Positions 12,281 to 22,831 of a stretch of DNA of 64,000 nt are shown here, piece by piece. The position numbers and the translations under genes were made by a program. Origin of the DNA: Acanthosoma haemorrhoidale (taxonomy: Eukaryota > Arthropoda > Insecta > Hemiptera > Acanthosomatidae); the NCBI GenBank assembly GCA_930367205.1, contig OV884013.1, positions 121,497,827 to 121,561,826 of the forward strand, given 5' to 3'. Position 1 is the first letter of the stretch; each line of letters opens with the position of its first letter. Below the pieces are notes generated by a model. The model did no database searches. It saw nothing but the letters and a program-made list of their open reading frames with translations, and had not been told where the DNA came from.

Positions 12281-13575
12281 GACAATTGCTTCATGACGGG
12301 TCTTACTACTGTACTATCTGACTCCATATCCGATAGGTATGTGCCCCGACAATGCACTATGTTCAGAAGAAGAGGTATAGGGTAGGTATTGTAGGTAGTT
12401 TGTGTGGTCTTGGAATGGCCACGAATTCACACTCAGTATCTGAGGTTAGGCGAAAACCATCCGGATCCCAAAGGCGAGCGTGAACCTGAGAGAGGCAGTC
12501 TGGATTACTGGGGGAGACACTATTAGGTAAAGTTCGTAGGGCCCCAGGTGACCGTCGTGAGAGGTCTCTCTCAAGGAGGTGCTAGTCTTAGCGAGATGAA
12601 GGCAGAGAATCCCACTAGTGGGGTCTGACAAGGCCGGACTAAAACATAGCGAGGTTAGGAAGAGAGATTTTTTTTTTTTTTTTTTTTTTTCAAAACCTCA
12701 AAACAAAATAATACAATGTACAAAAATAAATAAAATAATTGGATTACAGATTTCTTGTCTTTCTGCATTTTACATGCATTTGGAGGAGTGCATAAATATA
12801 ATTTTTATTGTGGTTAAAAGTACATCGTTCTTATACAACACTAGGTGATGAGGCTCACCTTCGCCTTGTCACCGGCACCAAACACTAAGACACTAAAACA
12901 AAACAAAACAAAACAAACAAACAAAATCTGTACCTAGAACCTAGGACTACAGTGTTCCAGCCGCGACAGCGTCCTGCCATCGTTGGGGGAACGGAGCGGG
13001 GGTTATAGTGTTAAACACCGGGTTTGTTAAATATTGTAATGATTCGAAAAATTTGATATGTCTACGTGGATGAATTCATCCACCGTAGGCAGCTCAAAGA
13101 TCTCGTGAAGCTCACTGTTTCTTCGCTGCTCGCATGAAGTACCTCTGACCGCTTTCATCAGTATACCGTTTTGGAATTGTTGGAGTTTCTTAGCTGTCGT
13201 ATACGTCAGATAACGAAATAGCGGTGCACCATACAGCAGTGTAGGCCTGAGTATGCTCTTGTATATCAATAACTTGAGACGCAGTGATAGATTGGGGGAA
13301 GTCAATAAGTGCACAAGCCGGTAAGACTTCGTGCGTGTTAGCTTCAACTTCTTCGTAAAATGGTTACTAAAATGGAGATGTCTGTCTATTTTAATTCCCA
13401 GATATACTAGGTCGTTGGCTGGTGAATTTTTCTCCGTTCCTACTATTAGGAAAGAGAGATGCAGAGGTTTTCATAAATGAGAAGGCCAAGTCTTCAAATA
13501 TCAGTGCAGCTGCAAGTACCAGTCAGAGAGCCGTAGTTAGAATGACACTGGCTAAAACTAGGGGGTATATTGCCC
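12281..13575 (-). repeat. Repeat M copy A, split by a J2 insertion
   Basis: The minus strand of about 12310-12667 matches the plus strand of about 48700-49070 over roughly 370 bp with moderate divergence. The blocks CTTTGGGATCCGGATGGTTT, GAGTGTGAATTCGTGG and CATTCCAAGACCAC are shared. The similarity resumes on the far side of the J2 insertion, at about 13447-13525 (AGGAAAGAGAGATGCAGAGG and a weaker match beyond). M is therefore older than the insertion. In one frame both copies encode a related peptide containing RLWDPDGFRL and SDTECEFV, so M may be a coding piece of an unclassified mobile element. That last point is inference. Confidence 0.7.
12668..13446 (-). mobile_element. J2 jockey-like retrotransposon, 5'-truncated, with target duplication
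   Basis: A minus-strand insertion of about 780 bp. At its 3' end (plus-strand left) is a run of 23 T, which is a poly(A) tail on the sense strand. The 3' UTR follows, then at 13027-13347 the C-terminal ORF2 piece (RTKSYRLVHLLTSPNLSLRL, KLLIYKSILRPTLLYG, LHEIFELPTVDEF). The copy starts near GTEKNSPAN at about 13440. The same protein segment is at 36.0-36.3 kb in J1. The flanks carry TTAGGAAGAGAGA on the left (12655-12667) and the same with one extra A on the right (13446-13459), which I read as a target-site duplication. Confidence 0.85.
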
Positions 13576-14364
13576 CAAGCAGCCAATGATCTGGGGTTTT
13601 ATTCTGACCAACCAGACCGCAGGATTGCGGTGACGCTAGACTGTTCTAGACCAGGACCCACCCAGCCTCCTAGCCGCTACCTGACTCTCCCTTCAAGGGC
13701 CTCTGACTAGTTTTTGCAGCTGCGTCTTTTATTGTTTACAATATTTACACTGGTATGACTTATGGTTTGGTAATGTTATTTACCTTTGTTTAAATTAATT
13801 TACAACATATTATAACCAATTTACATATATACAATAGAGTATAGGGTTATTTATCTTATGTAGTTAGCGGTCGCTACAGTCATAATCATATTAGATATAA
13901 TAAAATTTCTTATTGATCTTTGAAATTGTTTTTTATTATCTTAAATAAATAGCTTCTGAGTTAAGTTATTTATTAAGTTGCTATCCTAAATTATTAACCG
14001 CATATCAACAACTTTTCGAATTTTCAGAACTTATTGTCAACTCTTTCCATTCCCATTTCCTATCATTCTAATATCTATTATTAGAATTTATTGTTATATC
14101 TACTTTTAAGTAGTACTCGCTTATTGTCAATTCTAGTCATTCAGTCTAGCCAGTCAGTTGCCTTATCTTATGTTTGTACATATTTTATATAACTTTAAGA
14201 AGTTATGAGTAAGGATAATTATAATTGCATAATAAACAGACAGTCTGACGAAAGACGTTCTTCCCTTCCCTGAATACAAGTACAGCCTCTACCTTTATAT
14301 AATATGTAAAATGAACATTATTTCTTTGTATTGTTATTATTAATTATTATCCTTTTGATATAGT
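13576..14364. other. No recognisable gene
   Basis: Starts with a GC-richer stretch to about 13720, possibly still part of repeat M, then becomes AT-rich. No open frame or shared repeat could be supported. Confidence 0.35.
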
Positions 14365-14436
14365 GGCAGGATCGGTACTTGAACCCAGAAAGTCCCCAAT
14401 ATCCAGTCGGGGAATCCTCCTACTGAGCTACGCTGC
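14365..14436 (-). tRNA. tRNA-like relic (pseudogene or SINE head)
   Basis: The minus strand gives a 72-nt sequence with tRNA character. It has an A-box-like TAGCTCAGTAGGAGGA, a B-box-like GGGTTCAAGTACC and a 7-bp acceptor stem with six acceptable pairs (GCAGCGT with ATCCTGC). A 5-bp anticodon stem (CCCGA/TTGGG) closes a 7-nt loop CTGGATA, which would give anticodon GGA. The D stem is poor, the T loop is irregular, and a serine tRNA should have a long variable arm that is absent. A decayed tRNA gene or the tRNA-derived part of a SINE is more likely than a working tRNA. Confidence 0.4.
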
Positions 14437-15290
14437 ACGAGCGTGTCCCTGCTGTCAGTCGTGTGGCCCCCGTTTACAATAACTGCTTTTTCAAAAATAA
14501 TTCATAGAGTTGACGTGCCCTAACAAAATAATAATGAAAAATTATCAACTTATTACTAAAATTTCTGATTAAATTCTTCAAATAAAGCCTCCCCCTGGCC
14601 GTTGGGGCTCAGGAAGTACTTGGCAATCAACTGTTGAAGACTACGTTAAAAAAATAAGATGAGGCTATTAGTGTGGTGATGTTGGATTAATTTATTCAGC
14701 CCATGCCTGAGTAAACGAACAAAAACTTCTCAGAGGAGCTGCTTGTTCTGTTATTCGGTGTAGAATAATACAGCGTGTGTAAACACCGGTGAAAACTATC
14801 GACCTGTAATAATAACCTCTTTTTTGTCTGACAATTTCCTTCACATAAAAACGAAGGAATTCGCCCTTACCGTAGGAAAGTGAATTAATGTCCATAACTA
14901 CCTCAAAGCTAATTTTTCTGTATGATTTTGGTTTTTAACTAAACAACAAAATTCCAAATAGTTGATACATTTTATGCTATAAAATTGCATGGTTGTGAAC
15001 TATAACATGGTTGGTTGGTGGTTCAAGATCTGAAGTAAGTAGGATTCATGAATGCTCTGATAATAAATTGAGTAAAATAAATAAATAAATTTTCTCATTT
15101 TATCAACTGGCAGTTATTATTTTTTCGCACAATCGCTTCTAACACTTTTTTTGTTTGTTTTATCCCTTTATCTTCGCTGGATTATAGAACTAAATTCAGA
15201 TTGAAATTCAAGAATCAAGACATTTTCTATTCGTCAATTATATTTCTGTTGCTCAATAGCTCAAAAACGAAACGTTATTTATTTCGTTTT
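14437..15290. other. No recognisable feature
   Basis: AT-rich DNA. A 67-codon open frame at 14692-14895 (minus) shows no motif and is not treated as a gene. Confidence 0.35.
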
Positions 15291-15570
15291 TCTTTTTCTT
15301 TCATAGCCCATTTAAATCTACAGATAATTATATACAATTATAGATCTTCAGGCGAATCTATTTACAAATTATTTTGTATTTCCTGTAGCATCACTACATT
15401 ACATACAGGTTTTGTTATTTTATAAAAATGATATAATAAATAAACAAGTATAATGATGCACATTATACGTGACCGGACTAAACTGACTAATAAAGATGAT
15501 GGGGCTCACCTTTTTGACCAAACTTAAAACTAACTTACATACTAATTCTTAACCTAATTTTTCCCCCACA
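15291..15570 (-). mobile_element. J3 retroelement 3' end
   Basis: Minus-strand J3 3' UTR, matching the copy at 5.4 kb block by block (CATAGCCC, CAGGCGAATCTATTTA, TTCCTGTAGC, CATACAGGTTTTGTTATTTT). It extends to the sequence equivalent to the end of ORF2 (CTTAACCTAATTTTTCCCC). Its truncated 5' side abuts the dMar fragment at 15571 without a spacer. Confidence 0.8.
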
Positions 15571-15865
15571 GTCTTTAGATTTCTTTTTATGGGGTTATTT
15601 GAAGTCAAAGGTGTATGTCAACAAGCCCACATCCACCTGTGCATTAAAAGAGGAAATTCAACCACATTTATGCCAAATGGTCATGGAAAATTTCAACAAA
15701 AGAGTGCTTATGTGCCAGCAAAGTCGTGGAGACCATTTGCCCGATGTGTTATTCCATAAATAACCCTAGCCTATTTACTTTATAATTCAATATAAAAATA
15801 ACAACAAAAATACTAAAAACTGTTTCTATTTAAATCAAATCTTGCGTTAGTTCTGGGACACCCTT
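15571..15865 (+). mobile_element. dMar 3' fragment with intact transposase C-terminus
   Basis: A plus-strand fragment of the mariner family. The frame from about 15574 is open through LDFFLWGYLKSKVYVNKPTS, then MVMENFNKRV and the terminal LPDVLFHK before a stop at about 15762. The right inverted repeat (TTCTGGGACACCCTT, ending 15865) is followed by TA. It is the only copy in the window facing this way that keeps the true C-terminus uninterrupted. The N-terminal two thirds and the left end are missing because the fragment begins at the J3 junction. Confidence 0.85.
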
Positions 15866-16237
15866 TACATTGATTATGTTTTGTCTGTTTTTATCTCAAC
15901 TGCGACTACTGGCTCCCTCCATAACACCTTGTGCTAACGCTGCGATAGATCTAACGCTGTACTGTTGCGATAGTTAATGACAAATGGCCTCTCTAAGCCC
16001 TAAGAAACAGATATCTTATTGGCTGTTCATCTGGCGTCGCCATCAGTGGGCTTTTTGTGATTAGTCCTCCGCACATTTGGTGCCCCCTGCTGATAAGATT
16101 AATAGTATTTTTTGCATCTATAAATCACAATAATTTTATTGTGATTATTCCCATGAAAAACTAGTACCTGATGGTAATAAAGTGATTTACTACAAAGGAT
16201 AAACCTCCATAGCTCGAGGGAAACCTTGCTAAACAAC

Positions 16238-17137
16238 AGGTCGAGTCATAAGTAACTTCCGATGCAGCTAAGTAGAATCTATTGTTCGTATCTACCCGCT
16301 ATGAGTTACCATGACAAGTTTTTGTTTTCACTATATAGAAGAGGCTTCAGTTAGTCTTTTGTCAACTGTTTTGTGTGATACACGTAACGTTAATCTGAGT
16401 CAAAAAGTACATATTCGTCATGTAATGCTTTGGGAATTTAAACAAGGCAATAGTGCTAGGGCGACAGTTGAAAAAATATGCAGTGTATATGGTGAACTAC
16501 TAATAACTGATCGGGCAGTTAGAAATTGGTTTATGAAATTCCGTTCTGGAGATACGACCTTAAAAGACGAACTGAGGGCGGGACGTCCTTCCGACTTTGA
16601 CGACAACCTTTTAAAGGCAGTATTGGAGCAAAACCCACGTCAATCAACAAGAGGTATAGCAGAAAGGTTGAATACATCACAATCAACTGTGAATTAGGGA
16701 AAGTCAGCAAGTTAGGAGTGTGGGTACCTCACAATCTCAGTGAACGGAATAAAGAAGATCGCATGGCAATCGCCACAAGTCTGCTCTCACGGGTAAAAAT
16801 TGAGCCTTTTTCAAACAGGATTGTAACAGGCGATGAAAAATGGGTTACCTATATCAATATAGTCCGCAAAAGACAGTGGCTTGATAAGGATCGACCACCC
16901 CTACCAGATCCGAATGCAAACATTCACGGCAAAAAGATTTTATTGTGCCTATGGTGGGATTGTCAAGGAATTATTCACCACGAGTTGCTCAGTCAAATGT
17001 AACGATTACTGACGCCAGGAAGATGGGAGAAGGTTATAGATAATAGTGGTAATAAATAAATTAATATAATTTTGTTATTTAATGAGAGAAAATATAAATG
17101 TCTGATAAAAAAATGGAAGTTGCTTATGACTCGACCT
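16238..17137 (+). mobile_element. irritans/SETMAR-type mariner, complete ends
   Basis: A 900-bp element bounded by 23-bp terminal inverted repeats that differ at one base. The left one (16238-16260) starts AGGTCGAGTCATAAG and the right one (17115-17137) is its inverse. Full-length relatives are about 1.3 kb, so about 400 bp has been lost. The open frames inside are described in the next entry. The outer flanks do not show a clean TA on both sides; the right flank is TA-like only when one end base is counted. Confidence 0.88.
16311..17068 (+). pseudogene. Mariner transposase pseudogene (DD34D type)
   Basis: A transposase of the mariner family that should cut and paste its own element. The first frame (16311-16697) starts with ATG and carries the paired helix-turn-helix region: IRHVMLWEFKQGNSARA, then VRNWFMKFRSGD and NPRQSTRGIAERLNTSQSTV. 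A small deletion shifts the frame near 16697-16702. The second frame (about 16700-17002) has the diagnostic WVPHNLS and the first catalytic Asp in TGDEKW, then continues to the HHELL region. A larger deletion follows. After a stop, the genuine C-terminus GRWEKVIDNSG appears at about 17021-17060 with its own stop. The segment that carries the second and third catalytic Asp is absent. The element cannot transpose by itself. Confidence 0.88.
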
Positions 17138-18365
17138 AAATAAATAAGACGTTGAATTATCCAGAAAGGCAGAAGCAATAATTCTGGGACCACAAACGAC
17201 CTCTAAACCCTCGTTGCAAGAGTGAGGAACCTTTTCATCTTGAGGTTTGAGTCGTGTATAAATGAGTAATAATAAGCCGCATGATCGCATGTATGTCCTA
17301 TACAGGGGATGGAATATAAAATATCGCCATGTTCCATCTCTTAACTTTTTTACTTGTGTTCATCAATATATATTCAAAACAAAATTATCAACTAAACACG
17401 AAATATTTTAAACCAAGTACAAAGCTGAAAAAATACAGAACTGAAGGGACATTGACAATAAACTTTCAGAATTACGAATAAAGAAGTCCTGAAAAAAAAA
17501 GGAATGTAGTAGACAAAGAATTTGGCTGAATGGGGGGGGGGGGCAACAAAAAAAAAACTGAAGGAAAGAAAATTAATTTAGTGACGAAGCCAACAAAGGA
17601 CTACAGCAGAAAGAGTGGACTGTTTATTACTGTAATTCCATTGAATTTATTATAATCATAACTCTGACAATTATGTACATTGAGCAGAGTAACAGAATGT
17701 CTCAAAGGGCTGAATCTATTTCAAAACTCATCATCAGATGCTTCAGAAACATCATTAAAATAGTCAACAGCAGGGATGTTTCAACCATCTTAGTCTACAG
17801 GCGCCACTGATTATTCACAGGATTTTATCAAAAACTGAAGAAACCTATCGACCGGAAAAAGAGTAAATTTTCTTTTAATTTAGAAATTAAAATTTTAGAC
17901 AATAGTTTCAATAAAGAATGGTCCTTGACTTTTCTCTGATTTTGTTATTTTTAAAAGTTCCAATTCATTCAAACATTGAGAGATCTCACGGTAAGTGAGG
18001 GTGCGGCTCAGACTGTGTTAAGAAAATATTCAAAAATTACTTGTTTTTCACAATCAGTTTTTATTATCCTGAAGCATGTTCCCATGCACGTAAGAAACGA
18101 TATAAGCTTTAAGTGAAGACGCATGCATACTTCGAATCATCATAATTCATAAACGGAAACTTTTAAATCATACCATATCGACAATTTCTAATAGTCTGAA
18201 TTTGTCTGATGTTTATTCTTTAGTTTACGCTGTTATTTTCAAGTGCTTACGGTGGTCGTCAAGAAATTCAGGTGTTGTGCACACATTAACACGATTAAAG
18301 GTTCCATAAGGCTGCGAATTTGAATGACAGTAGTAATGACTATGTAAGGTTTATATTATAGTCTT
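17138..18365. other. No recognisable gene
   Basis: AT-rich, with a run of twelve G at 17532-17543. Nothing coding is recognised. Confidence 0.4.
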
Positions 18366-18792
18366 AGTAAATGCCCCTTATTACGTCAGCAACGAAACCC
18401 TTCATAACGATCTTAATATACCTTACATACTAATCCCTTGCAAGTTCATGAAATTCCATAGTAACCTATCCAACCACCGTAATCCCCTAGCAGTGCTTTC
18501 GTGACCTGGTATGAATGCGTATCAGTGGGAGTCCTGGCAATGGCCAGTTTCTCCAATCATGTCCTGAGCGTATGTGGCTCTCGCGCTCTTCGTCAGCTTT
18601 CGCTGGCTCGTATCCGGTGATGCGGCTGACTTAGGAGCGTGGAGTACTTCCCAAGACTTCCTCTCTCGCACCTGAGGGAGGTGACAATGAATGAGCAAGT
18701 GAATGAAAAATTGTAAATATGGTATTAATGAGATCATTTATTACAATTACTTATTGCCCAATAAGGCAGATTGTAATTTTATCATAATAAAG
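18366..18792 (+). mobile_element. Family K retrotransposon 3' end
   Basis: Plus-strand K copy truncated within ORF2 at the PYYVSNETLHNDL region (about 18371). The rest of ORF2 and the 3' UTR follow. It shares TCATGTCCTGAGCGTATGTG-like and GAGGGAGGTGACAA blocks with the other copies and ends at CATAATAAAGC. A deletion joins the GAGGTGACAA block directly to the ATGAATGAGC block. Confidence 0.85.
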
Positions 18793-19363
18793 CTGTAATA
18801 ATATGTTATAGTCTACAAAGTCCTCACACATAATAATATATATGTTAATTTATGTTTTATACCTAATCCCGGTCAGTACCTTTGGGTTATCCCATTATAT
18901 AAATACAGTATACCCAGCAGTTACCATCTCAGTTGGGGTATCTACAGTTATCATTATTTTCCTCTGTTACAAAAGGATGTCAGCATGAAACTATCTTAGT
19001 GCTGTGGCCTATTGGATGTATATATGATTTTATCTGAGATTAACAAAATGAATTTGAACTTCTCTTTTAATAGATATCTGTTCAAAATCTTGAAAACTCG
19101 TTGAATGCAAAATATGTCGTTTTTTGGTCCGTGGGATGAGTAAATTATGCTGGAGGTTGGATATTCAAACAGGTAGAGCCAACCCATGATTTTTATTTTC
19201 TGTGTAGTATGCCCTATTATATATATATATACCCTAATATGTGCTGTACTCATTCCAAACAAGTACAAGAGCATAACTTCTTATTGAAAAGTATCCCATA
19301 TCCACCTGGTGCAAAAGTCCGGCCCTGCCTTGAATTTAACCAACGAAACCAATCTGATCTTTA
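18793..19363. other. No recognisable feature
   Basis: AT-rich. The open frame at 18996-19274 (minus, 92 codons) shows no motif and is probably chance. Confidence 0.35.
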
Positions 19364-19965
19364 GTTAAATAATCTTTGTAGAGGAGAGTCTTTTAAAAGA
19401 AAAGAAAGAATTGCTATATTATGAAGTATAAGCAAATTACTAATATTTACAAATATTAAGAGTTATGTTACTACATACTGGGTGGGATGTCTAGGGACTA
19501 GTATGGTCTGGGGCTAAAGCTGGGACATATATGTATAAGAGAAGGGTTGTTCTGGAAATAGGGAGGGAGGTCTTGGAGGGATGCGGTCGCTTACTTAAAA
19601 AATAACAGGCAACATCAGTGACTTCATAAGTAACTGAGGTTAGTCTTTTAAAAGAAAAGCTTTATTATGAAGTACAAGCAAAACACTGGTATTTACAAAT
19701 ATTAAGAGTTATGTTACTACATTCTAGTTGGGATGTTTGGGGACGAGTATCGATGAACAAGTGGGGTCTGGGGCTAAAGCTGAGACATGTGTATAAGAGA
19801 AAGGTAGTTCCGGGAATCGGGATGGAGATGATGGAAAGAATGCGGTTGCTTACTTATTAATATCAGTGACTTTCATGAAGGCAGGTATACAGTTCTGCTC
19901 AAGCCCCTTCTACTTGTTCTTAGTTAGCATTATGTATAATATTAGCATTATATAACTTTCGACAT
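19364..19965. repeat. Repeat L, two tandem copies
   Basis: Two copies of about 270 and 330 bp lie head to tail (19364-19632 and 19636-19965). Both run through GAGGAGAGTCTTTTAAAAGA (the second lacks the first few bases), TTATGAAGTA, TTACAAATATTAAGAGTTATG, TACTAC, GGGGCTAAAGCTG and a final ATCAGTGACTT. The second extends to ATTAGCATTATATAACTTTCG, a block also seen at the end of the copy at 28.9 kb. No open frame. The class is unknown; on the minus strand it contains AATAAAGC, a possible polyadenylation signal. Confidence 0.75.
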
Positions 19966-20979
19966 AATTGGTTGCCACTCGTGATGCCATAGTCCCAACT
20001 ATTCATGGTTTTATTGTTCAGAATGTACTCATATTTAAATCCGCCGAAACTCTAAAAAAACAAAACCTTTAAAACGCCCAAAAAGGTTGCGAAATTACAG
20101 CCAAGTAACAGCTTGCTGGGATTATAACCAGTTGCGACGGTATACCTTTCATCAGGCTTCGACTATTGATGGCGACGGAGGACAACCTTCGCGGAATTGT
20201 AAATAAGACAAACTGACTGTGAGGGGGGGACCTGATTGGAGGGCTTTTATTAGGTGGCAGTCGTGAAGGGTAGGCCCATGCCTAATTCATCCACCCCTGG
20301 ACATCTACACCCGGGTCACGTCCTAACCCTCCTTCCGCGTATCCTGGCTCCTATTTCTGGACCTGCCTCCACGGGTGCGTACCCTGGCCTGCTAATTCTT
20401 TCTCTTTCACCACTTTTCCAACATACGTATATAGTTCAATGTTTATTAACTACCAAATTTGCTTTTCTAACAAAACTGTCTATATCTCACGAGGCCTTAG
20501 GCGTAGTATATCCTCTGTTTTGCTGGGGATGACATGGGAGTAAAGAGCATTAGTACCCGGATGAGAAGGGCCAGGGAGGCAGGAAGTGGCCTAAGACTTG
20601 GATGAAAGGTATGTTCAGATTGAAGGGTACAATTGTTGGTATAGAAGGGCGCATATAGAGATGTAGCCAAAATACTAAAACCGGCTTGGAACCGACTAAA
20701 TACGGAAATATTAAAAAGAATTGTTTTCCTTCAATTTTTTTTAAATATTTTTGTTATAAATCCTGAGCGCTTTCAACAACTAATTACTAATTTTCGTTAG
20801 GTGAAATTGGCTATATAAATGATGCCAATAGGTCAAAATAATACATCATTAGTATAAACATTTCAACATCTATAAGTTTTTAGATAAGATATCAGTTATA
20901 AAAAATAACACTGTTATTATATGTTTTAAACGCTAAGGATTTTTTGCTCCTAAAACTTTAATAAATATCTGTGAATTTA
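19966..20979. other. No recognised gene
   Basis: The stretch 20080-20660 is GC-richer than its surroundings and contains an open frame (20254-20532) rich in Pro and Leu, with no motif I recognise. The rest is AT-rich. It could be an unrecognised repeat or host DNA. Confidence 0.35.
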
Positions 20980-21320
20980 TGTTCACAAATTAACTTCATT
21001 ATAAACTAGAATACGAAAAATATAAAATGTGGTTGATTTTCTTCAGTAAAAAAAAAATAAAAAAAATTATAGCCAGTTTGGAGAAACTGTAAATAGTAGA
21101 TAATAAGATCAGATTTTGTTTTTTTATGTGTTGAGGATAGTGCAATAAAGGAAAAAAACAGAATAACGCAAGGTGCGCTGCGGTGTAACAATCCCATTGC
21201 ACCGGAATACGCGCACCACAGGCTACGTAACCCCATGAGCTCACTTCATGTGCTTGTGGGAAAACCCAGTTTGAGTTTTTTTACCTCAGGAAGGGGGACA
21301 AAAAACAAATGTGATTTTCT
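20980..21320 (+). mobile_element. R1-like retrotransposon 3' UTR
   Basis: Matches the 3' UTR of the R1-like relic at 61.47-61.75 kb. Both contain GTAAATAGTAGATAA, then an AATAAAGG signal, then ACAGAATAACGCAAGGTGCG, CAATCCCATTGCA, GTAACCCCATGAGCTC, GTGCTTGTGGG and a final TTTTTACCT. No coding part of the element is left here. Open frames on the opposite strand are shadows. Confidence 0.75.
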
Positions 21321-21975
21321 TTACGTTAGTTCTTTTGGTTCATTTCTCATTATTATATTCTAATCAAAATGGAATATACTGTCTTGTATCTTGATATTAT
21401 ATTTCTTTAAGTCTCTCCAAGGAGAGAGTAAGGAGAGAGATCTATTCTTGAGATATTTTGTTCTGTTCGAGAGTAGAATTATGCATACAACGTTGCCTGC
21501 CGACAAGCTACTTAAGCAAAGTATGTTCAAAAAGGGAGGGAGGGTTTGTTGTTCAAAGTGCTCGTGTCTTTAGCTATAAATCAAATAGTAGAAGCATTTG
21601 AGATCGAGTCTGCTTCGCTAAGTCCCTTCTAAGTTAAGGGAAATTCTTTGAATTAAATACAGGTTAAGTTCTTTTCTCAGTTAGTTTTACCCACACCACG
21701 AAACCAGAGACGTGGTCATGACCTGTGGGCCTAAAAACTCATTTTTTTGCCACGACCCCAGAATTTTGGTTTAAGAGGTCGAATGATCGAACTCCAGAAA
21801 TTGACTCGATTTTGTGTGAATTACTGCGACTATTTTAGACACATGACCACACTGTGAAACACTGTCACTGACTTACTCCTATCCATTATTAAATATACTT
21901 ATCTAGTGACCGATAAAGTAGTTAGATACATTCAAGTCCAGTCTGCAAACAGCACACACACCTTGAAATAATTTA
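21321..21975. other. No recognisable feature
   Basis: AT-rich DNA. Nothing supported. Confidence 0.35.
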
Positions 21976-22831
21976 AAAGGTGTCCCAGAATTAACGCAAG
22001 ATTTGATTTAAATAGAAAACACAGTTTTTAGTATTTTTGTTGTTATTTTTCTTATTGAATTATAAAGTAAATAGGATAGGGTTATTTATGGAATAACACA
22101 TCGGGAAAATGACCTCCATGACTTTGCTGGCACATACGCACTCTTTTGTCGAAATTTTCCATGACCATTTGGCATAAATGTGGTTGAATTTCCTCTTTTA
22201 ATGCACGGTGGATGTGGGCTTGTTGACATACACCTTTGACTTCAAATAACCCCATAAAAAGAAATCTAAAGGTGTTAAATTACACGATCTAGGTGGGCTA
22301 ATTCTGATCACCGAAACGAGAGAGTACACGACCTGGAAATGTCTCATGCAGTATTTGAATTGTTTCATGGGCTGTATGGCATGTGGCATCATCTTGTTGA
22401 AACCACATATTGCCCACATCAATATCATCCAATTTCGGCACAAAGAACTGTGTTATAGATTTTCAACAACACTCTTACGCACTGCTTGGATATAGACATT
22501 TGAACGGCTTGTTTTTGGACGACCAGTGTGTTTAGTGTCTCCAACTGATCCAGTCTCCCTAATTTTTTTCAATTAATCTCTTCACAGTTGATGAAGTCAA
22601 AACACTATTCCGACCATATTTTGTATGAAATTTTCGAACTGCGGCCGCCAAACTTTCATTATTTCTGAGATAATGTTCAACAATAAAGACCCTTTGTTTT
22701 TATCGTGTAACGTTTCATTTTTACTAACCCTAAACTGTCAGCTGGCTAATTTTTTTTTTTTTAGGGTTGCCAGCACTTTACTGCACAAATGGCGGCAAAT
22801 TGAAATGTTGCGTTAATTCTGAGACACCCTT
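21976..22831 (-). mobile_element. dMar copy 2, with TA duplications
   Basis: An 856-bp copy flanked by TA on both sides (21974-21975 and 22832-22833), the best-bounded copy in the window. The ends are AAAGGTGTCCCAGAATTAAC and the inverse of AAGGGTGTCTCAGAATTAAC. It carries the same internal junction as copies 1, 3 and 5 (near 22453-22458). The C-terminal transposase half is read on the minus strand around 22270-22445 (PKLDDIDVG ... CDLTPLDFFLWGYLKSKVYV) with substitutions and frame breaks. The N-terminal half lies around 22470-22725. Confidence 0.9.

Noticed and set aside
16418..16606. Minus-strand frame over the mariner transposase
   Set aside because: Shadow of the sense frame, which carries the helix-turn-helix motifs.
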